Shown here piece after piece: positions 14,594 to 25,218 of a stretch of 41,779 nt of DNA. Positions within the stretch are counted from its first letter, which is position 1. Every line of letters starts with the position of its first letter. The position numbers and the translations under genes are program-made. The notes beneath the pieces are model-generated. The model did no database searches. It saw only the letters and a list, made by a program, of their open reading frames with translations, and had not been told where the DNA came from. The DNA is from Geobacteraceae bacterium (lineage in GTDB: Bacteria > Desulfobacterota > Desulfuromonadia > Geobacterales > DSM-12255), in assembly GCA_013377075.1 (NCBI GenBank), contig JACABD010000030.1, positions 6,097 to 47,875 of the forward strand, read 5' to 3'.

Positions 14594-15505
14594 ATGGAAA
14601 AGATCAATGTTGGTGGCCAGGCCGTAATCGAAGGGGTAATGATGAGAGCACCCCGAGCAATGGCAATTGCGGTGCGTCGTCCGACCGGCGAAATAGTTGT
14701 AAAGAAGGAGGAGGTTGTCCCTCTGTCCGAGCGCTATCCCATAGTAAAGCTGCCGATATTACGTGGAGCTATTGCTCTCTTCCATTCCCTCATTGTCGGC
14801 GTGACAGCGCTCAACTTTTCAGCCAATGAAGCTCTGGTTGAGGAAGAGGGCGAAGAAAAGAGTGAAATGTCTTCATGGGCTATTGCCGGGACAATGGCTT
14901 TTGCCTTTGGCTTCGGCATACTCCTCTTTTTCATTATGCCGCTCTATCTGACAAAACTGATGGTTCCGGTCATCGGTGACTCCAATATCGTCTTTAATCT
15001 TGTTGACGGTGTTATTCGGGTAGTCGTTTTTCTTCTCTATATCTGGATAATTTCCCGAATGAAGGATATTCAGCGGGTCTTTCAGTACCACGGTGCCGAG
15101 CATAAATCGATCTTTGCCTTCGAGGCAGGTGAAGAGCTGACGGTCGAAAATGTCCGTAAATACAGCTGTCTTCACCCCCGCTGCGGCACCAGCTTTCTCC
15201 TTATCGTTATGGTGGTCAGTATCGTCATTTTTTCGCTCATCCCTAAACTCTGGCCGTTTTATCTGAAGGCAGCTTCCAGAATCGTCTTTTTGCCGCTGAT
15301 TGCCGGGGTATCCTACGAATTTCTCAAATGGAGCGCCAAGAACGACCAGTCTCCACTGGTTAAAATGATAATTGCTCCAGGGCTCGCCCTGCAGAGACTC
15401 ACAACCAGAGAACCGGATGACAGCCAGCTGGAGGTTGCTATCCGCTCCATGGAAGAGGCGTTGGCGGTTAATGCCGGTTACAGGGACGACAGACTGGTCA
15501 TCTGA
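14594..15505 (+). CDS. DUF1385 (YqhQ-like) membrane protein
   Basis: The 303-residue protein is the DUF1385 family; the signature starts at once (NVGGQAVIEGVMMRAPRAMA) and the centre has FQYHGAEHKSIFAFE and YSCLHPRCGTSF with a conserved histidine/cysteine set that could bind metal. Four to five membrane helices are visible (about 95-120, 135-155, 200-225, 230-250). The function is not established. Family members commonly sit beside rpmE and prfA, as here, which hints at a link to translation or the membrane. It is flanked on both sides by copies of the same foldback repeat. Confidence 0.92.
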   Translation: MEKINVGGQAVIEGVMMRAPRAMAIAVRRPTGEIVVKKEEVVPLSERYPIVKLPILRGAIALFHSLIVGVTALNFSANEALVEEEGEEKSEMSSWAIAGTMAFAFGFGILLFFIMPLYLTKLMVPVIGDSNIVFNLVDGVIRVVVFLLYIWIISRMKDIQRVFQYHGAEHKSIFAFEAGEELTVENVRKYSCLHPRCGTSFLLIVMVVSIVIFSLIPKLWPFYLKAASRIVFLPLIAGVSYEFLKWSAKNDQSPLVKMIIAPGLALQRLTTREPDDSQLEVAIRSMEEALAVNAGYRDDRLVI

Positions 15506-15624
15506 AAACGGCCACTTTCCCGCCCTGGCGGCGTAAGTCCTCATGATCGCTTGTGCGACGTAGCGCTGCTACGTCTCCGCGCAATCGCTCGACAGCCTTG
15601 CCAGAACGAAAAAGTGGCCGTTTT
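15505..15624. repeat. Foldback intergenic repeat, copy 2, possibly also terminator
   Basis: Perfect 14-bp inverted ends, AAAACGGCCACTTT (15505-15518) and AAAGTGGCCGTTTT (15611-15624), enclose further pairing (CTGGC/GCCAG) and an internal palindrome GACGTAGCGCTGCTACGTC (about 15557-15575). The left arm begins on the last base of the DUF1385 stop codon. In RNA it makes a long hairpin ending in TTTT. The core relates it to the element at 14466-14583 in opposite orientation. Confidence 0.8.
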
Positions 15625-15679
15625 GTAATAATCGAATTTTAAACTCCCAAACAGGGAGATTATGAAGGAATAAAATAAG

Positions 15680-16747
15680 ATGTTAGACAAAATAGAAGAA
15701 CTCGAACGCCGCTTTCAGGAATTGGAAGCTCTCCTCTCGGACCCCACAGTCATTGCCAATCAGCCCGAATTCAGGAAGTTTTCACGCGAACATTCCGATC
15801 TCTCCCCTCTTGTGGATGCTTATCGCCGCTATAGAAAGGTGCTTGAGGAGATTGCCGAGAACAGGGATATGCTTGCCGATCCTGAAATGAAGGAGATGGC
15901 CGAAGAAGAGCTGAAGTCTCTGGCAGAGGAACAGGAGCGGCTTGACAGTGAAATTAGGCTACTGCTTCTCCCAAAAGATCCCAATGACAGCCGCAACGTC
16001 ATTCTCGAAATCCGTGCAGGAACCGGCGGCGACGAGTCCGCTCTATTTTCAGGCGATCTCTTTCGCATGTACTCACGTTTCGCCGAAAAGAATCGCTGGA
16101 AAGTCGAGATGCTTTCTGCTTCCGAGTCGGAACGTGGCGGCTATAAAGAGGTTATCGCTTCCATCGAAGGGACCGATGTCTACGCCAAACTGAAGTACGA
16201 ATCGGGCACTCACCGTGTGCAGCGTGTCCCAGAGACCGAGGCTCAGGGGCGGATCCACACTAGCGCCTGTACTGTGGCTATTATGGCTGAGGCAGAGGAT
16301 GTTGACATTGATATACGGCCGGACGATCTGAAGATTGACGTTTACCGCTCCTCAGGCGCAGGCGGTCAGCACGTCAACACGACAGATTCTGCTGTAAGGA
16401 TTACCCATATCCCTACGGGAACAGTTGTTGCCTGTCAGGAGGAGCGGAGCCAGATCAAGAACCGGGCGAAAGCGATGAAGGTTCTCAAAACCCGCATTCT
16501 TGACAATATTCAGACGGAGCAGAACTCGAAAATGGCGGCAGACCGCAAGCAGCAGGTCGGCAGCGGTGACCGCAGTGAACGGATTCGCACCTACAACTTC
16601 CCCCAAGGGAGGATGACCGACCACCGTATCGGCCTGACCCTCTATAAACTGGATATGATCATGCAGGGAGAGGTCGGCGAAATCGTCGATGGTCTTCGCC
16701 AGTATTACCAGATGGAAGCGCTGAAGGCACAATCAGAGGCAGGTTAA
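15680..16747 (+). CDS. prfA: Peptide chain release factor 1
   Basis: The 355-residue RF1 recognises UAA and UAG stop codons and triggers peptide release. The GGQ catalytic loop is at 228-230 ([16 protein letters not shown]), and the codon-reading tripeptide is of PxT type ([17 protein letters not shown]), which marks RF1 and not RF2 (SPF). Length is normal (E. coli 360). AAGGA about 10 nt upstream supports ATG 15680. The methylase that modifies the GGQ glutamine, prmC, follows after a 169-bp gap that holds a long inverted repeat. Confidence 0.97.
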   Translation: MLDKIEELERRFQELEALLSDPTVIANQPEFRKFSREHSDLSPLVDAYRRYRKVLEEIAENRDMLADPEMKEMAEEELKSLAEEQERLDSEIRLLLLPKDPNDSRNVILEIRAGTGGDESALFSGDLFRMYSRFAEKNRWKVEMLSASESERGGYKEVIASIEGTDVYAKLKYESGTHRVQRVPETEAQGRIHTSACTVAIMAEAEDVDIDIRPDDLKIDVYRSSGAGGQHVNTTDSAVRITHIPTGTVVACQEERSQIKNRAKAMKVLKTRILDNIQTEQNSKMAADRKQQVGSGDRSERIRTYNFPQGRMTDHRIGLTLYKLDMIMQGEVGEIVDGLRQYYQMEALKAQSEAG

Positions 16748-16762
16748 TCCAGATACTGTTTC

Positions 16763-16877
16763 ACGCAACGACGCGACGAACGCAACGTAAAAACAGAAAA
16801 CTTTGATATTTGAACTAATAACCGCATCAGCTGAAGCAGAGTTTTTTTAGCATTAGAATTTCGTCGCGTCGTTGCGT
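16763..16877. repeat. Inverted repeat with 18-bp perfect arms between prfA and prmC
   Basis: ACGCAACGACGCGACGAA (16763-16780) is exactly complementary to TTCGTCGCGTCGTTGCGT (16860-16877). The arms themselves are built from short direct repeats of the type CGACG or GCAACG. The 79-bp middle is AT-rich and has no coding potential. It resembles the low-complexity intergenic repeats common in Geobacter and could fold in RNA between the two cistrons. Confidence 0.8.
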
Positions 16878-16916
16878 CGTCGTGTGAGTGATTTTAGTTT
16901 TAGGGGTAAGGTCTGA

Positions 16917-17780
16917 ATGAGTGAGCGGGAAGTCTGGACAACTTTAAAACTCCTCAACTGGACTAAAGAGTATCTTGCCGGGAAAGGGATTGAAAATGCC
17001 CGCCTGGAGGGGGAGTGGCTGCTCTGTCATGCCCTGTCCCTCGACCGTGTCGGGCTCTATCTGAACTTTGACAAACCGCTTCTGGAGAGCGAGCTTGCTG
17101 CTTTCCGGGCGCTGGTCAGCCGGCGGGCAAAGCGGGAGCCGTTGCAGCATATCCTTGGCACCCAGGAGTTCATGGGGCTTGAATTCATGGTCTCGGCAGC
17201 TGCGCTGATCCCCCGTTACGACACTGAACTGCTGGTAAGTGAAGCGCTGAAGGCTCTGCCAAAGGCCCAAAGGGTTCTGGATATCGGCACTGGAAGCGGC
17301 TGCGTTGCTATCGCGCTTGCAAGGAACCTTCCTGCCGCGACAGTTGTTTCCGTTGATATCTCTAAAGCCGCCCTCGAACTGGCGCAGAGTAATGCCTCCC
17401 TGAATTCAGCTGTTGTTGATCTCAGAGAGGGGTCGCTCTTTGAACCGGTAAATGGCGAGTATTTCGATCTGATTGTCAGCAATCCACCTTACATACCAGC
17501 AGCAGATATCGAAACACTTCAGCCTGAAGTGCGTGATTTTGAACCAAGATCCGCCCTTGATGGCGGTGTTGACGGCCTTGATTTCTACCGGCAGATTGCC
17601 CGCATAGCGCCGCAGCATCTGAGTTCAGGGGGGTGGCTGCTTCTTGAGGTCGGTATTGGACAGGCAACAGAAGTTTCGCAAATGTTGGCTGAAAACGGTT
17701 TTTCTGATATATATTCCGCAAAAGATTCCGGTCGCATAGACAGGGTTGTTGGCGGCAGGTTGCAAACCCATAAGGATTAA
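16917..17780 (+). CDS. prmC: Release factor glutamine methyltransferase
   Basis: The 287-residue SAM-dependent enzyme (HemK family) methylates the glutamine of the GGQ motif in RF1 and RF2. It has an N-terminal helical domain (about 1-85), a Rossmann methylase domain with [16 protein letters not shown] (motif I), and the NPPY active-site motif at 189-192 ([13 protein letters not shown]). The gene starts 169 bp after prfA and ends 2 bp before murA. Confidence 0.96.
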   Translation: MSEREVWTTLKLLNWTKEYLAGKGIENARLEGEWLLCHALSLDRVGLYLNFDKPLLESELAAFRALVSRRAKREPLQHILGTQEFMGLEFMVSAAALIPRYDTELLVSEALKALPKAQRVLDIGTGSGCVAIALARNLPAATVVSVDISKAALELAQSNASLNSAVVDLREGSLFEPVNGEYFDLIVSNPPYIPAADIETLQPEVRDFEPRSALDGGVDGLDFYRQIARIAPQHLSSGGWLLLEVGIGQATEVSQMLAENGFSDIYSAKDSGRIDRVVGGRLQTHKD

Positions 17781-17782
17781 TA

Positions 17783-19036
17783 ATGGACAAACTGATTATC
17801 AATGGTGGCAAAAAACTCAAGGGTGAAGTCTCGGTAAGCGGCTCAAAGAATGCAGCACTGCCGATTTTCGTTGCCACAATACTTGCCGGCGGCAAATTCG
17901 AGATAAGCAATGTGCCTTTTTTGCGTGACATCAACACCACCATCAAGGTGCTTGAGTCGTTGGGTGCAACCATCGAAGGTAACGGCAACATAGTCAAAAT
18001 AGACACAACCAATGTGAACAATGTCGAGGCAACCTATGATCTGGTGAAAACGATGCGCGCTTCAGTGTTGGTTCTCGGACCGCTTTTGGCGCGGCACGGC
18101 AGGGCACGTGTATCTCTCCCAGGGGGCTGCGCCATCGGCGCACGTCCCATTGATCAGCATCTCAAAGGGCTGAAGGCGCTTGGCGCAGAGATCCGCCTGG
18201 AACATGGCTATGTGGAGGCTACAGCAAAGCAGCTCAAGGGGGCGCGGATAAATTTTGACGTGCCGACCGTTGGCGGTACCGAGCATCTGATGATGACCGC
18301 TGCCCTTGCCAAAGGGGTGACCCTGCTGGAAAATGCCGCCAGGGAGCCGGAGATTGTTGACCTGGCCAATATGCTCAACCTCATGGGTGCAAAAATCGAA
18401 GGTGCCGGTACCGACAACATCAGGATCGAAGGGGTTGAAAAACTCTCTGCCATTGATTACCGCGTCATGCCCGACCGGATCGAGGCCGGAACCTTCATGA
18501 TTGCAGCTGCCATTACCGGCGGTGATATAAAAATCAGCAACATGCAGCTTGAGCATCTGGATGCACTGGTTTTCAAGATGCAGGATGCCGGTGTTGAAAT
18601 TATTAACAAGGACGGTTTTGTCCGGGTGAAAGGGCCGAAAAAGCTCAAAAGCATCAATATCAAGACCCGCCCGTATCCAGGCTTCCCAACCGATATGCAG
18701 GCTCAGTTCATGGCGCTCATGTGTCTTGCCGACGGAGCCAGCGTGGTTGCAGAAAACATCTTCGAAAACCGTTTTATGCACGTCTCCGAGCTACTCCGCT
18801 TCGGCGCTGATATAATGATTGACGGCAGAAGTGCCACTGTTAAAGGGGTTAAAAAACTTTCCGGTGCGCCGGTCATGGCGACTGATCTGCGTGCTTCCGC
18901 CTCGCTTATACTTGCCGGTCTTGCAGCTGAAGGGACAACGGAGATTACCAGAATCTACCATCTGGACCGGGGCTATGAGTCGATTGAGAAGAAACTTGCT
19001 GCTCTGGGTGCAGACATTGTCAGGGTGAAAGAGTGA
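17783..19036 (+). CDS. murA: UDP-N-acetylglucosamine 1-carboxyvinyltransferase
   Basis: The 417-residue enzyme adds enolpyruvate from PEP to UDP-GlcNAc, the first committed step of peptidoglycan synthesis, in the cytoplasm. The N-terminal [16 protein letters not shown] segment and the catalytic, fosfomycin-sensitive cysteine C116 ([15 protein letters not shown]) are present. Length is normal (E. coli 419). It is wedged between prmC (2 bp gap) and hisG (its TGA overlaps the GTG start of hisG), so cell-wall and histidine genes share a transcript. Confidence 0.97.
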   Translation: MDKLIINGGKKLKGEVSVSGSKNAALPIFVATILAGGKFEISNVPFLRDINTTIKVLESLGATIEGNGNIVKIDTTNVNNVEATYDLVKTMRASVLVLGPLLARHGRARVSLPGGCAIGARPIDQHLKGLKALGAEIRLEHGYVEATAKQLKGARINFDVPTVGGTEHLMMTAALAKGVTLLENAAREPEIVDLANMLNLMGAKIEGAGTDNIRIEGVEKLSAIDYRVMPDRIEAGTFMIAAAITGGDIKISNMQLEHLDALVFKMQDAGVEIINKDGFVRVKGPKKLKSINIKTRPYPGFPTDMQAQFMALMCLADGASVVAENIFENRFMHVSELLRFGADIMIDGRSATVKGVKKLSGAPVMATDLRASASLILAGLAAEGTTEITRIYHLDRGYESIEKKLAALGADIVRVKE

Positions 19037-19671
19037 ACGATTTTATTACAATAGCCATTCCCAAGGGGCGCATTCTCGAAGAGTCTGTGGAGCTTTTCGG
19101 TAAAATAGGGATAGATTGTCGGGAACTGCTTGGCAAATCACGCAAGCTGATTTTCGAAAATACCGAGCAGAAGATGCGCTACATGATCGTCCGGGCTACC
19201 GACGTGCCGACCTATGTGGAGTACGGCTCAGCTGACCTTGGTATTGTCGGCAAGGATACCCTCCTTGAGCAGGGGAAAGATCTCTACGAGCCCCTCGATC
19301 TGAAATTCGGCTACTGCCGGATGATGGTTGCCGAGGCTGCCGGTCTGGCTGAAAAGGATGATCCGTCCCGCTGGGCAAATATCCGCATTGCCACCAAGTA
19401 TCCGAATGTAACGGAAAAATATTTCTCCTCAAGAGGTATTCAGGTAGAGATAATCAAACTCTACGGTTCTATCGAACTAGCTCCGCTGGTCGGGCTTTCA
19501 GAGCGGATAGTCGATCTTGTCTCAACCGGTGAAACCCTGAAGCAGAACGGGCTGGTAGAGGTGGAGACCATCGCCGAGATTACCACAAGGCTGGTGGTCA
19601 ACCGGGCAAGCCTCAAGACCAAGCATCAGCGGATCACTAAAATCATCGAGGGGCTGGAGAGGGTGTTATGA
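19033..19671 (+). CDS. hisG: ATP phosphoribosyltransferase, short catalytic form
   Basis: The 212-residue protein catalyses the first step of histidine synthesis (ATP plus PRPP). It starts at GTG 19033, overlapping the murA stop, and begins with the family N-terminus [12 protein letters not shown]. The PRPP-binding stretch is [20 protein letters not shown]. It ends after the catalytic domains, without the about 80-residue regulatory domain of long HisG, so it is the short form that normally needs HisZ for activity and feedback control. No hisZ is in this window. Confidence 0.96.
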   Translation: MNDFITIAIPKGRILEESVELFGKIGIDCRELLGKSRKLIFENTEQKMRYMIVRATDVPTYVEYGSADLGIVGKDTLLEQGKDLYEPLDLKFGYCRMMVAEAAGLAEKDDPSRWANIRIATKYPNVTEKYFSSRGIQVEIIKLYGSIELAPLVGLSERIVDLVSTGETLKQNGLVEVETIAEITTRLVVNRASLKTKHQRITKIIEGLERVL

Positions 19672-20960
19672 AAATCCTTGATATCAAAGACAAAGATTTT
19701 GATAGTCGCTTTGCGGCTATACTTGGCCGTGGTGAGGAATGTAGCCGTGATGTGGAACAGGTGGTGCTTGACATTATAGCTGCTGTCCGTGGTCGTGGCG
19801 ATGCGGCTGTCCTTGAATACACCAATCGATTTGACCGGCTGGACGCTTCATCCCTTGCATCACTTGAGGTGACTAGCGATGAGATGGATGAAGCATTTGC
19901 CCGCTGCCAGCCTGAAGACCTTGCCGCTTTAAAGCTGGCCGTGGAACGTGTCGCCAGGTTCCATGAAAAGCAGAAAACAGAGACCTGGCTCTCCACCGAA
20001 GAAGCCGATGTCATGCTCGGCCAGATGGTCACGCCGCTACAGCGGGTTGGCATCTATGTGCCGGGCGGCAAGGCGAGCTACCCCTCCAGCGTTATCATGA
20101 ATGCTGTCCCTGCAAAGGTTGCCGGAGTACCGGAAGTGATTATGGTTGCACCGACACCGGACGGTGAGATTAACCCCCATGTGCTTGTGGCAGCCCGTCT
20201 TTCGGGGGTTGACAGGATATTCAGGATTGGCGGAGCTCAGGCGGTCGCTGCTCTTGCTTACGGTACGGAAACGATTCCCAAGGTGGACAAGATCACCGGC
20301 CCTGGGAATATCTACGTAGCCACAGCCAAAAAGCTGGTCTTTGGGCAGGTCGGGATCGACATGATCGCCGGCCCTTCGGAGATTCTCGTTATCAATGACG
20401 GCAGCGGCAATCCTGCCCATATAGCTGCTGATCTCCTTTCTCAGGCTGAGCATGATGAACTTGCCTCATCAATACTTATTACAACTGATCGCAAATTCGG
20501 CGAAACTGTTGCCAAAGAGGTTGAAAAACAGCTGAAAGAGCTCTCCCGTGAAAGCATTGCCAGAAAATCGTGGGAGAGCTACGGGGCTATCATAGTTGCC
20601 GGCGAGTTGAATGAGGCAATTGCTTTTTCCAACCGGATTGCTCCCGAGCACCTTGAACTGGCGGTCAACGACCCTTTTGCGATCCTGCCGCAGATAAAAA
20701 ATGCCGGTGCGATTTTTATGGGGCACTATACTCCCGAGGCTGCCGGAGATTACCTGGCAGGGCCCAATCACACCCTCCCCACAGGCGGAACCGCCAGATT
20801 CTTCTCGCCCCTTTCAGTTGATGATTTCGTGAAAAAGTCTTCAATCGTCTACTTCAGCAAGGGGGGATTGAACCGGCTGGGTGATGATATCGTCAGAATA
20901 GCCGGGCTAGAAGGGCTTGAAGCCCACGCAAAATCTGTAAGCAAGAGGCTTGAGAAATGA
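19668..20960 (+). CDS. hisD: Histidinol dehydrogenase
   Basis: The 430-residue zinc enzyme oxidises histidinol to histidine in two NAD-dependent steps. Family segments seen are [46 protein letters not shown] and [12 protein letters not shown], the last with catalytic Glu/His residues. Length matches E. coli (434). The ATG overlaps the hisG stop by 4 bp. Confidence 0.97.
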   Translation: MKILDIKDKDFDSRFAAILGRGEECSRDVEQVVLDIIAAVRGRGDAAVLEYTNRFDRLDASSLASLEVTSDEMDEAFARCQPEDLAALKLAVERVARFHEKQKTETWLSTEEADVMLGQMVTPLQRVGIYVPGGKASYPSSVIMNAVPAKVAGVPEVIMVAPTPDGEINPHVLVAARLSGVDRIFRIGGAQAVAALAYGTETIPKVDKITGPGNIYVATAKKLVFGQVGIDMIAGPSEILVINDGSGNPAHIAADLLSQAEHDELASSILITTDRKFGETVAKEVEKQLKELSRESIARKSWESYGAIIVAGELNEAIAFSNRIAPEHLELAVNDPFAILPQIKNAGAIFMGHYTPEAAGDYLAGPNHTLPTGGTARFFSPLSVDDFVKKSSIVYFSKGGLNRLGDDIVRIAGLEGLEAHAKSVSKRLEK

Positions 20961-22021
20961 TTCCTTTAAGAGAAAATATCGCAACTATGGCGGGCTACGT
21001 CCCCGGCTACCAGCCGCCGGATATTGCTTCATGGATAAAGCTCAATACCAACGAAAATCCCTATCCACCTTCGCCAAAGGTGCGTGAGGCGATTCTCGCC
21101 GAGCTGGGGAATGACGGCGCTTCGCTCAGAGCCTATCCAAGCGCGTCAAGTCAGACGCTTCGGGAGATTGCCGGGAAACTCTACGGCTTTGATCCGTCGT
21201 GGGTGATCATGGCCAACGGCTCCGACGAGGTGCTCAATAACCTGATCCGTGCCTTTGCTTCCGAAGGTGAGGAGATTGCCTTTGTTCACCCGTCCTACTC
21301 CTACTACGCCACACTGGCCGAGGTTCAGGGGGCAAAGGTACGGACATTCGGCCTCTCCGATGATCTCTGGATTACCGGCCTGCCGGAGCGCTACAGCGGC
21401 AAGCTCTTCTTTCTGACAACGCCTAATTCGCCCCTTGGCTTTGCCTTTTCCATAAAATACATAGAGCGGCTTGCAGAGCGGTGTGACGGGATGCTCGTTG
21501 TTGATGAGGCGTACGCAGATTTCTCCGACGAAAACGCCCTTGATCTGGTGCGCACGTATGAAAACGTCATTGTCACCAGAACCCTCTCCAAGAGCTATTC
21601 CCTGGCCGGTATGAGGCTCGGACTGGCCATTGCCAGACCGGAGGTGATTGCGGCGCTGGACAAGATTCGCGACCACTACAACCTCGACAGGTTGGCCCAG
21701 GCTGCATGCGGCGCGGCTCTGCTCGATCAGGATTACTTTGCCGAATGCTGCCGGAAAATTGTCGAAACACGTGAGTGGTTCACGGGTGAGCTGAAGATGC
21801 TTGGTTACGACGTCATCCCATCAAGCGGTAATTTTGTTTTTGCTTCGCCGCCGGACGGGGACGGCAAGCGGGTCTACGATGGACTTTACGAACGGAAGAT
21901 TCTGGTGCGCTATTTCACGGACCCGCTTCTTTGTCAGGGCTTAAGAATTTCAATCGGTACACGGGCAGAGATGGAGAAGACGCTTTTGGTACTTAGAGAA
22001 ATCGGACAGGAGGGATTATGA
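20957..22021 (+). CDS. hisC: Histidinol-phosphate aminotransferase
   Basis: The 354-residue PLP enzyme of the class I/II aminotransferase fold makes histidinol phosphate from imidazole-acetol phosphate and glutamate. The substrate-side segment [13 protein letters not shown] and the PLP-binding lysine K212 ([16 protein letters not shown]) are present, with [12 protein letters not shown] before it. It overlaps hisD and hisB by 4 bp each. Confidence 0.96.
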   Translation: MIPLRENIATMAGYVPGYQPPDIASWIKLNTNENPYPPSPKVREAILAELGNDGASLRAYPSASSQTLREIAGKLYGFDPSWVIMANGSDEVLNNLIRAFASEGEEIAFVHPSYSYYATLAEVQGAKVRTFGLSDDLWITGLPERYSGKLFFLTTPNSPLGFAFSIKYIERLAERCDGMLVVDEAYADFSDENALDLVRTYENVIVTRTLSKSYSLAGMRLGLAIARPEVIAALDKIRDHYNLDRLAQAACGAALLDQDYFAECCRKIVETREWFTGELKMLGYDVIPSSGNFVFASPPDGDGKRVYDGLYERKILVRYFTDPLLCQGLRISIGTRAEMEKTLLVLREIGQEGL

Positions 22022-22605
22022 ACCGTACAGCTTCAATCGAAAGGGTCACCAGGGAGACAAACATCAAGCTGTCGCTGAACATTGACGGCACCGGGCTCAG
22101 CACGATCTGCACCTCTGTGCCTTTTCTCGATCACATGCTCGACCTTTTTGCCCGTCACGGCCTCTTTGACCTGACCGTAGAGGCGAAAGGCGATATCGAC
22201 ATCGACTTCCACCACACTGTGGAGGATATCGGCATTGTCCTGGGTCAGGCGCTGAAAGAGGCCCTTGGTGACAAGTGCGGTATCAGGCGCTACGGTCAGG
22301 CAACGGTACCGATGGACGAGACCCTTGCCGAGGTGGTGACTGACCTCTCCGGTCGGCCATATCTGGTCTACAATGTGGAACTGCCAAAGGTGAAGATCGG
22401 TGAGTTCGATGTGGAGCTTGGTCGTGAGTTTTTCCAGGCATTTGTCAACAATGTCGGTGCCAACCTCCATATTAATGTTCGCTACGGCGAGAATGTCCAC
22501 CATATCCTCGAAGCAGTGTTCAAGGGGGTTGCCAGGTCGCTGGATGCGGCAACCCAGGTAGATGCCCGGATTCAAGGCGTTATGTCGACCAAGGGAAAAT
22601 TATAA
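22018..22605 (+). CDS. hisB: Imidazoleglycerol-phosphate dehydratase
   Basis: The 195-residue protein is the dehydratase only, without the histidinol-phosphatase domain fused in E. coli HisB, so a separate phosphatase must exist elsewhere. Metal-binding histidine motifs are visible: [24 protein letters not shown], and near the C-terminus [15 protein letters not shown]. It overlaps hisC by 4 bp. An 88-bp gap with a short repeat array separates it from hisH, the only sizeable gap within the his genes. Confidence 0.96.
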   Translation: MNRTASIERVTRETNIKLSLNIDGTGLSTICTSVPFLDHMLDLFARHGLFDLTVEAKGDIDIDFHHTVEDIGIVLGQALKEALGDKCGIRRYGQATVPMDETLAEVVTDLSGRPYLVYNVELPKVKIGEFDVELGREFFQAFVNNVGANLHINVRYGENVHHILEAVFKGVARSLDAATQVDARIQGVMSTKGKL

Positions 22606-22615
22606 AATCAGGTGC

Positions 22616-22680
22616 AAGGTAAAGGGTTAATGGTGAATTGATGCCATTCAGTTTTTTTTACCTTTTACCTTTTACCTTTT
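22616..22680. repeat. ACCTTTT tandem repeat and foldback between hisB and hisH
   Basis: Three consecutive copies of the heptamer ACCTTTT occupy 22660-22680. A degenerate complement (AAGGTAAAGGGTTAATGG) lies about 45 bp upstream, so the segment can fold back. There is no coding potential. Such pyrimidine heptamer runs recur between Geobacter genes. Confidence 0.65.
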
Positions 22681-22693
22681 TTACAGGATTTTT

Positions 22694-23317
22694 ATGATCG
22701 CAATAATTGATTACGGAATGGGGAACTTACGCTCCGTGCAAAAAGGGTTTGAGAAGGTCGGTTTTGAGGCCGTTGTCACTGCCGATCCCAGAGTCGTGCT
22801 TGAGGCGGAGCGGATCGTGCTTCCAGGGGTCGGTGCCTTTCGTGACTGTATGCAGAACCTTGAGCAGGCCGGCTTTGTCGAGCCCATCCTGAAGGTTATA
22901 GCCGATGGTCGCCCGTTTCTGGGGATCTGCGTCGGCATGCAGCTTCTCCTCACCGACAGCGTCGAGTTCGGCCTTTACAAGGGGCTGAACATCATCCCCG
23001 GCCATGTGCTTCGTTTTCCTGACGGCATGGAAGAGTGTGGCGAGAAGCTGAAAGTGCCGCACATGGGATGGAACCAGCTCGCCATCCGCCGTCCAGCGCC
23101 GATCTTTAAGGGGGTGGAGGATGGAGCTAATGTCTACTTCGTTCATTCCTACTACGAGATGCCAGATGACGAGTCGGCTGTTGCTGCAACTTCGACATAC
23201 GGTCTGGAATTCTGCGCGGCCCTCTGGAAGGACAACATCGTTGCAACCCAGTTTCACCCTGAAAAGTCCCAGGAAGTAGGGCTGAAAATACTTAAAAACT
23301 TCGGAGAGATGTCGTGA
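22694..23317 (+). CDS. hisH: Imidazole glycerol phosphate synthase, glutaminase subunit
   Basis: The 207-residue class I glutamine amidotransferase releases ammonia for HisF. The nucleophile is C79 ([12 protein letters not shown]), the oxyanion segment is [12 protein letters not shown], and the His/Glu pair lies in [11 protein letters not shown]. It starts with [14 protein letters not shown], the family N-terminus. Its TGA overlaps the start of hisA. Confidence 0.97.
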   Translation: MIAIIDYGMGNLRSVQKGFEKVGFEAVVTADPRVVLEAERIVLPGVGAFRDCMQNLEQAGFVEPILKVIADGRPFLGICVGMQLLLTDSVEFGLYKGLNIIPGHVLRFPDGMEECGEKLKVPHMGWNQLAIRRPAPIFKGVEDGANVYFVHSYYEMPDDESAVAATSTYGLEFCAALWKDNIVATQFHPEKSQEVGLKILKNFGEMS

Positions 23318-24048
23318 TAATCATACCGGCGATAGATTTGAAAGATGGCAACTGCGTCCGCCTGGAGCAGGGGCTGATGGATAAGGATACGGTTTTCAGT
23401 GATAATCCCGGGGCTCAGGCAAGGGTCTGGCAGGATCAGGGGGCTGAAATGCTCCATATTGTCGACCTTGACGGTGCTTTTGCCGGTGAGCCGAGGAATC
23501 GCAGCGCAATAGAGGCGATAGTCAAAGCTCTTACCATACCGACCCAGCTTGGCGGCGGCATTCGCGACATCGCAACTGTTGAGGCGTACCTTTCCCTCGG
23601 TATCGGCCGGGTGATCATCGGCACCGCTGCCCAACGTAATCCGGAGTTTGTCAAAGAGGCTTGCGCCAAATTCCCAGGGAGAGTCGTTGTTGGTATCGAT
23701 GCCAAGGACGGCATGGTGGCGGTTCAGGGGTGGGCTGAAGTGACCGGCGTCACCGCGGTCGAGCTTGCCAAAAAATTTGAAGGGTTCGGCGTCTCTGCAA
23801 TCATCTACACTGACATCAGTCGTGACGGCATGATGCAGGGCCCGAACATCGAGGCGACACGGCAGCTGGCAGAGTCCATCAGCATCCCGGTAATTGCCTC
23901 TGGCGGGCTCTCTTCCCTCAGGGACATCGAAAATCTGATGGCGATTGAGGCAAGCGGCGTCACCGGAGTCATCACCGGCAAGGCGATCTACAGCGGAGCC
24001 ATAAATCTGACGGAAGCGATCAGGGTGTCGAAGGGAAGCGTATGCTGA
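23314..24048 (+). CDS. hisA: Phosphoribosylformimino-5-aminoimidazole carboxamide ribotide isomerase
   Basis: The 244-residue half-barrel-repeat TIM barrel isomerises ProFAR to PRFAR. The catalytic aspartate lies in [18 protein letters not shown], and the second in [14 protein letters not shown]. Phosphate-binding segments GGGIRD and ASGGLSS are present. The GTG start overlaps the hisH stop by 4 bp, and the gene overlaps hisF by 7 bp. Confidence 0.97.
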   Translation: MIIIPAIDLKDGNCVRLEQGLMDKDTVFSDNPGAQARVWQDQGAEMLHIVDLDGAFAGEPRNRSAIEAIVKALTIPTQLGGGIRDIATVEAYLSLGIGRVIIGTAAQRNPEFVKEACAKFPGRVVVGIDAKDGMVAVQGWAEVTGVTAVELAKKFEGFGVSAIIYTDISRDGMMQGPNIEATRQLAESISIPVIASGGLSSLRDIENLMAIEASGVTGVITGKAIYSGAINLTEAIRVSKGSVC

Positions 24049-24803
24049 CGAAAAGAATTATCCCCTGTCTGGATGTCACCGGAGGACGGGTCGTCAAGGG
24101 TGTCCAGTTTCTTGAGTTGCGCGATGCCGGTGATCCGGTGGAAATTGCCGAGCGCTATGATCAGGAAGGGGCTGATGAGCTGACCTTTCTTGATATTACC
24201 GCATCAAGTGATGGCCGCGACACCATGGTTGATGTGGTGCGAAAGACTGCGGAGCGGGTATTCATGCCCCTTACCGTCGGTGGCGGCATTCGCGTTGTCG
24301 AGGATATCCGCCGCATGCTCAATGCCGGTGCTGACAAGGTCTCCATCAACACAGCGGCTGTATTCAATCCCGATTTCGTTCGTGAAGCTGCAGAGCGCTT
24401 CGGTTCACAGTGTACTGTCGTTGCCATTGATGCCCGCAGGGTTCCGGGTGAGAATCGCTGGGAAGTCTACACCCATGGCGGTCGCAAGCCGACCGGTATC
24501 GATGTGGTTGAATGGGCAGCCAGAATGGAGTCCTTCGGCGCCGGAGAAATCCTCCTCACCAGTATGGACTGCGACGGTACAAAGGATGGCTATGACATCG
24601 CCCTGACCCGCGCCATTGTCGATGCGGTCAATATTCCGGTCATCGCTTCAGGCGGCGTCGGCACTCTTGAGCATCTTTATGACGGCTTCACCAAGGCCGG
24701 GGCGAGCGCCTGTCTGGCCGCGTCAATTTTTCATTTCCGTCAGCATACGGTGCAGGAAGCAAAAGAGTATCTGCGTGAGAAAGGGGTTTCGGTACGACTA
24801 TGA
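24042..24803 (+). CDS. hisF: Imidazole glycerol phosphate synthase, cyclase subunit
   Basis: The 253-residue TIM barrel partners HisH to make imidazole glycerol phosphate and AICAR. The catalytic aspartates are in [19 protein letters not shown] and VVAIDARRV, with phosphate sites GGGIRV and [10 protein letters not shown]. Length is normal. It overlaps hisA by 7 bp and hisE by 4 bp. Confidence 0.97.
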   Translation: MLTKRIIPCLDVTGGRVVKGVQFLELRDAGDPVEIAERYDQEGADELTFLDITASSDGRDTMVDVVRKTAERVFMPLTVGGGIRVVEDIRRMLNAGADKVSINTAAVFNPDFVREAAERFGSQCTVVAIDARRVPGENRWEVYTHGGRKPTGIDVVEWAARMESFGAGEILLTSMDCDGTKDGYDIALTRAIVDAVNIPVIASGGVGTLEHLYDGFTKAGASACLAASIFHFRQHTVQEAKEYLREKGVSVRL

Positions 24804-25117
24804 ACGACGATACTTTACAACTACTTTTCAAGACCCTTCTTGAGAGACGTGATAACCCTTCAGAAAACTCATACACTGCGACGCTCCTTGCTAAGGGTGT
24901 TGACAAGATCCTGAAGAAGGTTGGTGAAGAGGCTACCGAGCTTGTCATCGCTTCAAAAGGAGGCGAGCGCAGCGAAATAGTTTACGAAACTGCCGATCTT
25001 CTTTATCACACTCTTGTACTGTTGGTGCACCATGACATCCCTCTTGATGAGGTCTATGGTGAGCTGCGCAGACGTTTCGGCATCTCCGGTATTGAGGAGA
25101 AGTCTGCCAGGGGCTAA
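24800..25117 (+). CDS. hisE: Phosphoribosyl-ATP pyrophosphatase
   Basis: The 105-residue all-helical protein hydrolyses PR-ATP to PR-AMP (step 2). The family core [15 protein letters not shown] and [13 protein letters not shown], with the metal-binding Glu/Asp residues, is present. The cyclohydrolase HisI, fused to HisE in many bacteria, is absent here and must be encoded elsewhere. It is the last gene of the his run; the promoter of the next operon begins 7 bp after its stop. Confidence 0.96.
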   Translation: MNDDTLQLLFKTLLERRDNPSENSYTATLLAKGVDKILKKVGEEATELVIASKGGERSEIVYETADLLYHTLVLLVHHDIPLDEVYGELRRRFGISGIEEKSARG

Positions 25118-25123
25118 AAAGTA

Positions 25124-25152
25124 TTGACATAAAGGTTATCTTCGCTTATTGT
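25124..25152 (+). promoter_or_regulatory. Sigma-70-type promoter of the rpsU-dnaG-rpoD operon
   Basis: TTGACA (25124-25129) and TATTGT (25147-25152) are separated by exactly 17 bases. It lies directly after hisE, with about 60 nt of leader before rpsU. No terminator is seen after hisE, so read-through from the his genes is possible. Confidence 0.7.
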
Positions 25153-25218
25153 TAACAGCCTTTGTAGTAAGACCGGCCTACCCTGGTTGGAAATTGAAAT
25201 AGGGGGGGGTGAATATAA

